From an uncultured Porphyromonadaceae bacterium (GTDB taxonomy: Bacteria > Bacteroidota > Bacteroidia > Bacteroidales > Muribaculaceae), in the NCBI GenBank assembly GCA_902494595.1, contig CABUTY010000055.1, forward strand, positions 1 to 7,402: a stretch of 7,402 nucleotides of DNA. The letters run 5' to 3'. Below the pieces are notes generated by a model that did no database searches, was not told the DNA's origin, and was given only the letters and a program-made list of their open reading frames with translations. Positions 1-7,378 of the stretch are shown one piece after another. Position 1 is the first letter of the stretch. Every line of letters begins with the position of its first letter. The position numbers were made by a program, and so were the translations under genes.

Positions 1-509
1 ACGCCATGATAATCGCACACATCACGGCGGATATGCCGCAGCGAGTCCTTCTCCTCGAACACATACCCCACATCCGGCACACGATGCTCCAGCGGTATCG
101 TGCGCACCGTAAGAGCTCCCGTGTCGAGAATCACACTTTCCTCCGGCTCTATGACATTGAACTCCAGCTCAAACGACAAGTCACGGGAAAAATAACCGAA
201 TATGGTCTCCAGAATCCTCTTGCCGTCGGCAAATGTATGGATAGTGAGTTTACCCTCCTTGCCGCCGAGAGCCAGCGTGGATACAAGCCCAGGGAGTCCC
301 AGCACATGATCGCCGTGAAGATGGGTGATGAAGATATGGCGCAGGCGCCCGAACTTCAGTCTCTGTCGCTGAAACTGAAGCTGGGCGCCTTCACCGCAGT
401 CAATCATATAGAGCGTTCCACGGTGCTCCACCACCGTCGACGACGGCTGATGCTTCACCGTAGGTTTCGCCGACCCGCAGCCAAGCGTATGTATCCTGAA
501 ATCACTCAT
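1..509 (-). CDS. rnz: Ribonuclease Z (tRNA 3'-processing endonuclease), 5' part only
   Basis: Ribonuclease Z is a cytoplasmic metallo-beta-lactamase-fold endonuclease that removes 3' trailers from tRNA precursors. Seen here: the minus-strand frame opens with MSDFRIHTLGCGSAKPT, a typical RNase Z start (first beta strand and GCGSA loop). It continues with IDCGEGAQLQ at residues 36-45 and the signature HLHGDH at 63-68. In the family His63, His65, Asp67 and His68 of this motif bind the two zinc ions, and Asp67 serves in catalysis. LEHRVPDVGY at 140-149 supplies the next conserved His (142). The reading frame runs off the left edge after 169 complete codons. Family members have about 300 residues, so the C-terminal zinc ligands and probably the flexible exosite arm lie outside. 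The ATG at 509 is chosen because the conserved N-terminus begins there. It overlaps the stop of the macroglobulin gene by 8 bases and has no Shine-Dalgarno sequence, which suggests translational coupling. No damage is visible in the part present. Confidence 0.95.
   Translation of the reverse strand, partial: MSDFRIHTLGCGSAKPTVKHQPSSTVVEHRGTLYMIDCGEGAQLQFQRQRLKFGRLRHIFITHLHGDHVLGLPGLVSTLALGGKEGKLTIHTFADGKRILETIFGYFSRDLSFELEFNVIEPEESVILDTGALTVRTIPLEHRVPDVGYVFEEKDSLRHIRRDVCDYHG
502..509 (-). other. 8-base stop/start overlap between macroglobulin and rnz genes
   Basis: The minus strand reads ATGAGTGA. The macroglobulin frame ends GTG GAT GAG TGA, and the ribonuclease Z frame starts ATG AGT GAT within it. 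No purine-rich ribosome site precedes the ATG. The arrangement implies one shared mRNA and probable reinitiation by ribosomes finishing the upstream gene. That the two are co-transcribed is inferred from the overlap only. Confidence 0.85.
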
Positions 510-3500
510 CCACACTAAGAATTTTGCCGGCGGAATGGGCAGTGATCACAGGAGCATACTGGCTCTGGGCCTCCGCTATACCGAGAGTATATTCGCCGGC
601 ACGATCCACATAGCACTCATAACTTATCACATGCGTACCCTTGCCGAGGAAAGGTATGAACAGATTCGTACACGTATTACGCACCTCGCGATAGAACCAC
701 ACGCCGTCGGAAGAGGTATAGCCCGACAGCTGGTCCACAGGCTCGAGACATGCCGAGCGGCCGTCGATGATTGCCACATAATCCATGTCGCGGTCAGTCG
801 TTACGGTAAGCGTCACCTTCACCTTGTCGCCGACTTTCAGCTCACCCTTCAGCGCCTTGCCGTCTGCGACGCTGTAGATATTCTTCTCAACCTTCAGCTG
901 AGGCACTCCCTGGCTCTTCACCTCGAGCACCGGAGCCACATACTGGCTTACTACGCCGCCCCATGCCGGATTGTGCGACGGCTTCTCAATCACGATGCCG
1001 CCATTCCTGACCTGCTCGGGCGTCAACGTCACCGTAAAGCTGTCGGTAAGCTTCGACCTGCGAGGGAGCTCCACGGCGTTGCCGCCAATCGAGAGGACCG
1101 CCGGCACCTGCGGCACCGTCCAGTCGGAACCAGTGGCGATGAGTGCCTGTATCACCTCCGCAGTGCCCTGCATGGCACCCCAGTCGAGCGTCTGCTTCGA
1201 CATCACCAGCCACTGACGAAGACCATTGATCTCACCCACATACTTCTTAGGCTCCCCCTTGGCCATCTCGCCATAGGCTTCGAGCACCTGAGCCGTGGTG
1301 ATAAGAGGATTCCAGCCGCTCCAGCTTCCCTTGAGGTTCATGAAGCACATACCGCGCTCCGATGTCACCGTGGCATACTGGCGTACCGACTCCAGGATAG
1401 CGCCGGCAATCGACTTGTTGCCGAGCCTCCGCTCCAGCGTCACCGCCGTAGCCTTGTTGTAAATGTCGAAGTCCTTCCATTCGGCGGCTATCGCCTTCAG
1501 AGCCGCAGCCCTAAGCTGACCGAAGCCGCCGCTATCCTTTACATCAGAGAAGAAGCTCTTGACATACAGATAGTTGAGCAGTTCGGAGGTGCTGAACGAG
1601 CGAGGTTTCGACCGCTGCCAGTTCTTGACCAGCTCCCTGTCCATATACGCGAACGCCTTCTCGGCCATCTCCGCGCCATCCTCAGGCAGATAACCCATAC
1701 CCTCGAGCATGGCGAAATGCAGCAGCACCCTGCCGGTGATATACGGCGATGTAGGCATGCCGGAGCACCAGCTCCAGCCGCCGTCGTTGTTCTGACGGTT
1801 TGCGAGCACTTCCATCACGCTCTTCACGGCATCCTGCGCCTCACGGGTATCGGCATATTTCACGAGCGACTGCATGCGCAGCGTCTCGTCAGCGGCATTG
1901 TTGACCCACGGCGTATTGCCCAGCTCCACAATCTTGAGCTGTCCGTCGCGCTGAAGATGCGACACAAGAGTGGAGTCGCCGGCATTCTCCGGCGCCGCGA
2001 AGGTGCGCAAAGCCTCCGCAATCTGCGGATATTCCGACGTCAGGCCAGCACCTATGGCATTGCCGAAAAGAGCGTTTACCTGTGCCAGGATATTCTCCGA
2101 GTCAGGTTTTATGATTGCCGGGAGCGCCGTAACGCATTCCCACAAAGGATTGCCGCAATACTGCAGCGTCACCGTGGCATCCTTGACTTTCGGAGGCATC
2201 TTCACGTCCAGCCGCTGCTCGCCGGTGCCGAGATAGAAAGGTGCCGACTCGGTGACGGGAGTGCTGCTGGGGAGTACTGCCACCTCGGTGCCTTCACCAT
2301 CGGTATGGCCGCCGCCCGAAGCATAAGCCTTCACAATCACCGCCGACATATCGCCGGGTACGGCAAACGGCATCGTCACCACCCTTGAGCCAGACGCAGC
2401 CACTTCCTCGGCGGCGAAATCCAAAGTATAAAGCACCTTGCCCGCTATATCGGTGACTACCATCCTGCCCGACAGCGGCAGGGTCTCATCGCTGTTGTTG
2501 TAGAGAGTCGCCGACAGCTGAGCCTCATCGCCGGTACGCAGGAATCGCGGAGCGTTCATACGCACCATCACCTTCTTGGCGGCAACAGCCGTGAGCATCT
2601 TCACATTGCCGCGCATCTCCTTGTCATAGCCTGCTATCTGGAACTCCCATGTGCCGTTAAACTGCGGCACCTCAAATCCCAGCGTGGCTACACCCTCGGA
2701 GTCGGTGACAAGGTCGGGCATGAAGAAGGCCAACGGGCATTCCACAGGCCGTATCTCCTGCTGTTCCGCAGCTGCGGCACCGCCATAATCACCGTTCACG
2801 GCCTCGGCATCCTCCTCGGCACTCTCAGCATTATCCTCCATTCCCTTTGCGGCACCATTCATGCGAGGTGCAGACATGGCCATTTTGCGCGAAGTGGTGC
2901 GCACTGTGGCAAGCACCTCCTCCGGCGCCCCGTCGGCCACCGCTCCGGTTGATTTCACTTCATTCTGAACATCATAGACATAATAGAAGGCACCGCTGTC
3001 GAAGAGTCCACGGTCGTAGGTGTTGAGCGACGGTATGAGGAAACGTCTGTAATTCTTGTTTCTCATCCTGTCAACGCGCGTGAAGTCGGAGCGGCACATC
3101 CCCACGCCACGCTTGCTTAGCGACACCGACGACGACCATGACGCCATCCCGTAGGGATTGAAGCTCCACCGGAAGGGTGCCAGGGCATTCAGAGCCTCAT
3201 TCGACATTACGGCCATTGCCGGTCTGTCGGCCATAGGCCTGCCCCCCGTGGTGAACCGGAATTTCCATACCTCCTTGGCACCAGGCTCCAGACGGTCGCG
3301 GAAACTTTCTGTCTCAATCTCCACCTTCTCCTGCTGGCTCACGGGTATCACCGTCACCATTGCCGTGGCATTCTCGAAATCATGCATGCCCGTCAGCGTC
3401 ACGAACATCCTCTTGTCGGCAGCCGGCGATGCTACTCTGACATCCGCCATGCCGTCGGATACCTTAACCCATTTCTTCTCCACAATCCTTTCGCCATCGT

Positions 3501-6300
3501 CAATCACGCAGAATATATGGCTGTTGTCATAGCTTGACCCTGCCGGTATCGACACGTGGGTATGACCCGTCTTCATGTCGACAGTCCTTTCAGGGGTCCA
3601 CATAGCCGTCCTCACCGGCGGCTTTCTGTCGCCACGACGCCAGAGTATCACCTCGCTGCTCACATTTGCCCCCTCCTCATTGTCGGCCATATCCTGCGAC
3701 AGCGAGAAGAGAAGCCTGTAACGACCCGAGGAGATGCCGGCGAAGTCAGGCTTGAACGAGCCCGACACGAACTCACCTTTCCGCACCTCCTTGCCGGCAC
3801 TGTCGGTGATGGTATAATATACATTCTTCTGCACGGGATGACCTGTGACATCGTTAACCGTCACATTGCATGCCGTCACATCGCCGGCCTCAATGCGGTC
3901 GGGTATGTCGGCGCGTATGCTGTAAGGCGACACTAAAGAGAACATCGACACGGGAGCCTTCTGCGTCTCGCCGTCGGGGGCGGTCACCTCCACGGCAAGA
4001 GTGAAGAGTCCTTTGGCATATGGTGTGTCGCGCAGCGTGGCCGTAGGCAACGATATGGCAAACTTCCCGGCATCGTCGGTCCCGGTGGTGCCGTAGCATT
4101 CCTGCTCGGTGTCGCACATTCCCCACCAGCGAAGCCATGGCGTGTAGGTCACGGTATATTTCACCTTGGCGCCGGCCACCGGCATCCCGGCATATGTCAT
4201 GGCCGTGCCATCGATGGCGAGCACATCGCCAAGCCGGAAGTTGTCTGACGCCTTCCCTGTGGTAACCTTGAAGCCGGGCGCCTTGTAATCGGCAATCTCA
4301 AAACCGACATCGGCCACACTACGGCCTCCTGACAGCATACGCACACGCCATGTGCCCAAAAGTCCCGACGAGGGTATGCCGAATTTGCCGTTGACACGGC
4401 CAAATCTGTCGGCCACAAGTGTCAGCGTGTCGACGCCCTGTCCGTTGGCATCGGCAAGTATCACCTGCACCTCCTTGCCTGGCAGCTCCCGGAATTCATT
4501 CCCTTTCCTATCGGCTACAACTCCCGCAAACTTCATCTCCTGACCCGGCTTGTATATCGACAGGTCGGTAAGCAGTTTGCCGTAGGTCTGATTCCCGTCA
4601 TCACGGTTTGCTGCGCCGTAATTCCAGTAGGAAGTATGAGCCACGCTACCCTTCCTGCGTACCGACACCTTACCGTTCTTGGCGGGGAGCAGCACGGAGC
4701 CGTCGGCATCCGTGGTAAATGTCTGTCGTTCGGGAGTACCGCGGTATACGTTTTCCGTCCAGATTACAGTAGCACCCTGCACCGGTGCCTGGTTGGAGGC
4801 ATCCACCACATATAGCCGCTTGCGGCCGTCGGCACGGTCGGTGACCATGAAATAGCTTATGTCGCTGACGAGGAAAGTGCGGCTTGATATGTCCGACGTT
4901 CCGTTGCTGACGATTCCCGACGCATCGGCGCCGGCACTCGCATATATGGCATATACGCCCGGCTCGAGACCGGCCATGGCAAGCGTGTCGACAGCGATGT
5001 CGGGAGCCGTGCCGCCCACGGCGAAGGGAACCTTTTTCACCAGCCGACCTTTCCCGGTCATATCCTTATAGTTGGCCCACCCGTCGGTGAACGTGTCAGG
5101 GAATCTGTATATCAGTAAATTGCCGCTGTATATACCTGTGGCGTTCAGCCCACATTTCCATGCCGTCGAGGGGAGCACAGCTTCAGGATACGACAGGTTT
5201 ACAGATTTGCTCGTAAGCTCTTCGATAATGTCATGCACCTCACCGAGTCCTAAGGCCGAGGGATACTTCGCGGTATACCCTCTCGCAATTTCAAGAGCCT
5301 TGCGCCGGCCATCGTTGACAGCCTTGGCCGTCGACTCCTTGCCGCCCGTATCCCTTCCATTCCGGGAATAGAGGCTGCGGGCATAGTCGGCAACGAAGCG
5401 AGCGCCGTATGCCGTATCGCCATAGCGGCCATAGCATTCCTCGAGCCATGCCTTGCGTTTGGGAGCATAGCTCAGTATGTCGTAATATCCACGGGCGAAG
5501 AGAGCCTCCAGCTCCATGTTACCTTTCTCTTTGTTGGTGCTGATACCCTTGTCGAGAAGGCTTTTACGCATTTCTGCGCATCTGTCGGCGGGAGTCAGCG
5601 TGCATGCGTCGCCGAAGCGCAGCGGCTCGTTGCCCGTGGCATACGTGCCGACATACTCAGCACCTTTGAGGCGTATGAAATCCATGACTGTCATACCTGC
5701 GCGGCGCGCGTCGGCGGTGTTCACCAGCAGCCCGGCAACTTCGGCGAGAGGAACATCACCGGAGATACGCCCGGCGGCGGCGACCGTGGCCATCACGCTT
5801 TCGGCAAACATGTCGCCGCTCCATTCAAACACGTCGGCAGGCCGGTCGGCAAGGGGTATGTCACGCTGGTCGTAGACCCACCGCCGCGAGTTGTAGACAT
5901 TGTTAAGCAAATGCGCCTTGCACATCAGGGCCATTGCGTTCCATGGCGACGCGAGGCTTGAAGCAAGCGTGTCGAAACGCGCGATATTCCCGTTGACACT
6001 GTTGTCGGCATCTATTTCCGAGGATGCCACCGTCATCTGTATTGCCGCGCGTATGGCGTTGAGGCCGTCGCCGGCACCTAAGGCCCTGGCATACTCCGCA
6101 CGGGCGTTGCCCATCACTGTCTGCGGATAGGCGAAGTCGGGGTTGGCAAAGGTGTTGGCGCTATTCCGCACCGTCTGTGCCGTCGTGGGCCGCTTGCCAC
6201 TCACCCGTTTTCCCATGGCAGGCATGCTTATACTTATAATGCAAAAGAAGGCGAGCGTAAGCCACACCTTCGTTCCTCTTATGTTGTTCCTCTTTTTCAT
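502..6300 (-). CDS. Secreted alpha-2-macroglobulin family protein lacking the thioester
   Basis: A bacterial alpha-2-macroglobulin homologue of 1932 residues if started at 6300. The family traps or inhibits proteases at the cell envelope. Numbering from ATG 6300: a signal peptide covers residues 1-30 (MKKRNN, hydrophobic core, AMG before KR) and has no lipobox, so a soluble periplasmic or surface protein is likely. Residues 31-375 are mostly helical and unassigned. An MG2 domain lies near 575-675, with the family motif SIYKPGQ ending at 587. A bait-region-type domain starts near 991, and a low-complexity Ala/Glu/Met stretch follows at about 1131-1185. The A2M core motif MPDLVTDSEG begins at 1194. 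A helical thioester-type domain spans about 1385-1725 and includes QNNDGGWSW at 1503-1511. A C-terminal macroglobulin domain ends the protein. Where the thioester CLEQ would sit, the sequence reads PDSENILAQVN (from 1399), so covalent trapping is not expected. The frame is open to 6345, but upstream ATGs at 6345 and 6339 fall in or near the possible promoter; 6306 is an equally plausible start. No frameshift is seen. The native target is unknown. Confidence 0.93.
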   Translation of the reverse strand: MKKRNNIRGTKVWLTLAFFCIISISMPAMGKRVSGKRPTTAQTVRNSANTFANPDFAYPQTVMGNARAEYARALGAGDGLNAIRAAIQMTVASSEIDADNSVNGNIARFDTLASSLASPWNAMALMCKAHLLNNVYNSRRWVYDQRDIPLADRPADVFEWSGDMFAESVMATVAAAGRISGDVPLAEVAGLLVNTADARRAGMTVMDFIRLKGAEYVGTYATGNEPLRFGDACTLTPADRCAEMRKSLLDKGISTNKEKGNMELEALFARGYYDILSYAPKRKAWLEECYGRYGDTAYGARFVADYARSLYSRNGRDTGGKESTAKAVNDGRRKALEIARGYTAKYPSALGLGEVHDIIEELTSKSVNLSYPEAVLPSTAWKCGLNATGIYSGNLLIYRFPDTFTDGWANYKDMTGKGRLVKKVPFAVGGTAPDIAVDTLAMAGLEPGVYAIYASAGADASGIVSNGTSDISSRTFLVSDISYFMVTDRADGRKRLYVVDASNQAPVQGATVIWTENVYRGTPERQTFTTDADGSVLLPAKNGKVSVRRKGSVAHTSYWNYGAANRDDGNQTYGKLLTDLSIYKPGQEMKFAGVVADRKGNEFRELPGKEVQVILADANGQGVDTLTLVADRFGRVNGKFGIPSSGLLGTWRVRMLSGGRSVADVGFEIADYKAPGFKVTTGKASDNFRLGDVLAIDGTAMTYAGMPVAGAKVKYTVTYTPWLRWWGMCDTEQECYGTTGTDDAGKFAISLPTATLRDTPYAKGLFTLAVEVTAPDGETQKAPVSMFSLVSPYSIRADIPDRIEAGDVTACNVTVNDVTGHPVQKNVYYTITDSAGKEVRKGEFVSGSFKPDFAGISSGRYRLLFSLSQDMADNEEGANVSSEVILWRRGDRKPPVRTAMWTPERTVDMKTGHTHVSIPAGSSYDNSHIFCVIDDGERIVEKKWVKVSDGMADVRVASPAADKRMFVTLTGMHDFENATAMVTVIPVSQQEKVEIETESFRDRLEPGAKEVWKFRFTTGGRPMADRPAMAVMSNEALNALAPFRWSFNPYGMASWSSSVSLSKRGVGMCRSDFTRVDRMRNKNYRRFLIPSLNTYDRGLFDSGAFYYVYDVQNEVKSTGAVADGAPEEVLATVRTTSRKMAMSAPRMNGAAKGMEDNAESAEEDAEAVNGDYGGAAAAEQQEIRPVECPLAFFMPDLVTDSEGVATLGFEVPQFNGTWEFQIAGYDKEMRGNVKMLTAVAAKKVMVRMNAPRFLRTGDEAQLSATLYNNSDETLPLSGRMVVTDIAGKVLYTLDFAAEEVAASGSRVVTMPFAVPGDMSAVIVKAYASGGGHTDGEGTEVAVLPSSTPVTESAPFYLGTGEQRLDVKMPPKVKDATVTLQYCGNPLWECVTALPAIIKPDSENILAQVNALFGNAIGAGLTSEYPQIAEALRTFAAPENAGDSTLVSHLQRDGQLKIVELGNTPWVNNAADETLRMQSLVKYADTREAQDAVKSVMEVLANRQNNDGGWSWCSGMPTSPYITGRVLLHFAMLEGMGYLPEDGAEMAEKAFAYMDRELVKNWQRSKPRSFSTSELLNYLYVKSFFSDVKDSGGFGQLRAAALKAIAAEWKDFDIYNKATAVTLERRLGNKSIAGAILESVRQYATVTSERGMCFMNLKGSWSGWNPLITTAQVLEAYGEMAKGEPKKYVGEINGLRQWLVMSKQTLDWGAMQGTAEVIQALIATGSDWTVPQVPAVLSIGGNAVELPRRSKLTDSFTVTLTPEQVRNGGIVIEKPSHNPAWGGVVSQYVAPVLEVKSQGVPQLKVEKNIYSVADGKALKGELKVGDKVKVTLTVTTDRDMDYVAIIDGRSACLEPVDQLSGYTSSDGVWFYREVRNTCTNLFIPFLGKGTHVISYECYVDRAGEYTLGIAEAQSQYAPVITAHSAGKILSVDE

Positions 6301-6341
6301 CTGCATATAATGATGCCGTTTAACTAATTTACGTACCATAA

Positions 6342-6372
6342 TCAATATAAAAAGTTGTTAACTTTATGGCAA
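6342..6372 (-). promoter_or_regulatory. Possible Bacteroidetes-type promoter for the macroglobulin gene
   Basis: On the minus strand a TTG (6372-6370) is followed after 20 bases by TATATTGA (6349-6342), a partial match to the phylum consensus TTTG, 19-21 bases, TAnnTTTG. Transcription would begin roughly at 6338-6332. This leaves a leader of about 30-40 bases before ATG 6300 and argues against the ATGs at 6345 and 6339 as starts. A rival minus-seven box, TAAATTAG (6331-6324), matches better in itself but has no TTTG at the right distance. Read-through from the upstream operon is the alternative. Neither box is perfect, hence the low confidence. Confidence 0.35.
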
Positions 6373-6412
6373 TCTTTATCAATCTTGCCATAAAAATTAG
6401 TTTAAACAACTT
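6349..6412 (-). terminator. Imperfect 21-bp hairpin with T-run, probable intrinsic terminator
   Basis: The 61 bases from 6352 to 6412 form a nested inverted repeat. The inner arms TTTATGGCAA (6363-6372) and TTGCCATAAA (6385-6394) are a perfect 10-bp match around a 12-base loop. The outer arms AAGTTGTTAAC (6352-6362) and GTT-TA-AACAACTT (6400-6412) pair over 11 bp with a 2-base bulge. Five unpaired bases (6395-6399) separate the two stems on one side. Read on the minus strand, the structure ends in CTTTTTAT (U-run at 6353-6349). It starts 16 bases past the stop of the Spy-like gene. On the plus strand no T-run follows, so it is directional. The stem is AT-rich, so strength is uncertain. It could also be an operator, because it covers the possible promoter. 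Confidence 0.6.
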
Positions 6413-6428
6413 CAATGCCTATAAGTTT

Positions 6429-6887
6429 TTATTTTTTCTCCCGTCGTTCACGGTGCATTTTCCTCAGTCGCCGGTTAAAATTCTCATCGGCCTCCTTCAT
6501 CTTGAAAATCTGTTTCGGCGACAGGAACTTTGAGAATTGACCGTCATATTTCTTCTCAATTGCTGCGCCTTTTTCTCTGGCGCTGTTCATGGCATCCACG
6601 GCAGCCTTGTAATCCTCGTCGCTGGCGTTTGAAGAGTTGCGCACCTTACGCTCCTGTGCCTTGACGCTGCGGAAGAGGTTCCAGCGCTCCTCGCTGAGGT
6701 TGTTGTAGACCTCCTCGAACTGTTTTTTCTGCGCGGCGTCAAGACCCATTTCCTGCGACAGGAACTCAACACGATACTGCTGAATCTCCCTGCGCATCGC
6801 CGCCTTGTCCTTACCTGTCTTGTTCTGCGCCATAACCGGCAGAAGTGCCGACATCATCAGCAGCATTGTCAAAAATATCTTCTTCAT
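6429..6887 (-). CDS. Small periplasmic Spy/CpxP-like (LTxxQ) helical protein
   Basis: A 152-residue exported protein. Residues 1-20 form a signal peptide (MKKIFLTMLLMMSALLPVMA, then QN), followed by an almost entirely helical, highly charged mature chain. Two degenerate LTxxQ-type motifs are visible, LDAAQ at 49-53 and LSPKQ at 122-126, the layout of the Spy/CpxP/CnrX group. Known members are periplasmic chaperones or stress and metal sensors that fold as a curved helical hairpin. The mature chain has no cysteine and a single histidine (145), so a His-based metal site like that of CnrX is unlikely. The C-terminus is strongly basic (RRLRKMHRERREKK). ATG 6887 is chosen over 6914 because it begins the signal peptide directly. 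It also leaves a 10-base gap after the upstream stop instead of an overlap. Co-transcription with the membrane protein gene upstream is very likely. Its exact role is unknown; family-level assignment is fairly sure. Confidence 0.8.
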   Translation of the reverse strand: MKKIFLTMLLMMSALLPVMAQNKTGKDKAAMRREIQQYRVEFLSQEMGLDAAQKKQFEEVYNNLSEERWNLFRSVKAQERKVRNSSNASDEDYKAAVDAMNSAREKGAAIEKKYDGQFSKFLSPKQIFKMKEADENFNRRLRKMHRERREKK

Positions 6888-6897
6888 GTCAAATATC

Positions 6898-7338
6898 TTA
6901 TTCGGTTTCGCCAAGGCTCTCGAAGTCCTCCTCGAAGTCTTCTATGCTGTCGTACGACGATACCACGTCATTCTCAATCTCCATGTCAGAGAGCATATTG
7001 TCGGGTACATAAAAGCTCTCGCTCTGCGCCGCCTGGTCCATAAGCAGGGCTATCTGCTGCGGCGGATTGTCGAGGTTGATGGATTCCGTTTTCATAAACC
7101 GTCCGAACACGTTCATCATCAGCCATATGCCGCCGAACATCGCTGCCAGATAAACATAGGGTTTCAATTTCTGCCAGCGCGTCATCTCCACATGCCTCTC
7201 TATGGCCGCCATCTCCGGCAACGATGTAAGCACCTTATCTGTCACGGAGTCAAAATAGTTGTCGGGAACCCGCATATGCAAGTCCCTGCCAAACTTCCTT
7301 TCAAGCTCCTTCTCAGCTATATCATATTTGTCCGACAT
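6898..7338 (-). CDS. Single-pass membrane protein, putative anti-sigma factor or sigma-linked regulator
   Basis: A 146-residue protein of no firmly recognised family. The first 58 residues are charged and contain VPDNYFDSVTDKV (24-36). This resembles the VPxxYF motif common in small Bacteroidetes proteins encoded next to ECF sigma factors; that resemblance is recalled, not searched. One hydrophobic segment, about 61-79 (YVYLAAMFGGIWLMMNVFG), is preceded by RWQKLKP. By the positive-inside rule the N-terminus is therefore cytoplasmic and the C-terminus periplasmic. The last 30 residues are very acidic (for example SIEDFEEDFE at 131-140). No zinc-binding HxxxCxxC anti-sigma motif is present. The gene sits 10 bases upstream of the Spy-like gene. 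Inference: a cytoplasmic domain could hold a sigma factor while the tail meets the periplasmic partner. The sigma gene would be outside the window, so this role is unproven. Confidence 0.6.
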   Translation of the reverse strand: MSDKYDIAEKELERKFGRDLHMRVPDNYFDSVTDKVLTSLPEMAAIERHVEMTRWQKLKPYVYLAAMFGGIWLMMNVFGRFMKTESINLDNPPQQIALLMDQAAQSESFYVPDNMLSDMEIENDVVSSYDSIEDFEEDFESLGETE

Positions 7339-7378
7339 TACCTATCAATTATTACAAATCTACTTACTCCGACATTAC
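7331..7378 (-). repeat. Pair of 11-bp direct repeats around the start of the membrane-protein gene
   Basis: The minus strand carries GTAATGTCGGA twice: at 7378-7368 and again at 7341-7331, where it includes the ATG of the membrane-protein gene. The copies are 37 bases apart and flank the TAGATTTG box. In the upstream copy the ATG opens a four-codon frame, Met-Ser-Glu-stop. An exact 11-base repeat in about 60 bases is unlikely by chance, but whether it is a binding site, a duplicated translation start or a leftover duplication cannot be told. Confidence 0.5.
7355..7362 (-). promoter_or_regulatory. Perfect minus-seven box TAGATTTG before the small operon
   Basis: The minus-strand octamer TAGATTTG matches the Bacteroidetes minus-seven consensus TAnnTTTG exactly and ends 16 bases before ATG 7338. 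No TTTG lies 19-21 bases upstream; the nearest look-alike is TATG at 23 bases. If used, it would give a very short leader of roughly 10 bases. It may be a weak or regulated promoter, or a chance match if the operon starts further right. Confidence 0.3.

Noticed and set aside
6..518. 170-codon plus-strand open frame at the left edge
   Set aside because: It lies opposite the ribonuclease Z gene, whose minus-strand frame carries the intact zinc motif. The plus-strand product has no recognisable features.
535..2388. 617-codon open frame on the plus strand opposite the macroglobulin gene
   Set aside because: It is antisense to the conserved core and thioester-type domains. Its translation is rich in His, Arg and Leu with no domain or signal. 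Such long shadows arise from GC-rich codon use on the opposite strand.
6301..6306. Lipoprotein processing of the macroglobulin, as in E. coli YfhM
   Set aside because: The only cysteine in the leader (in LAFFC) lacks the small residues required before a lipobox cysteine and lies within the hydrophobic core. A signal peptidase I site after AMG is more likely.
6301..6345. N-terminal extension of the macroglobulin to the ATG at 6345 (15 more residues)
   Set aside because: It adds a basic, His-containing stretch before a normal signal peptide, and it runs into the candidate promoter. ATG 6300 or 6306 fits an exported protein better.
6888..6897. Promoter-like ATATTTG just before the Spy-like gene
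   Set aside because: It sits 3 bases from the ATG and within the 10-base gap of an obvious two-gene unit, so it cannot give a sensible leader.
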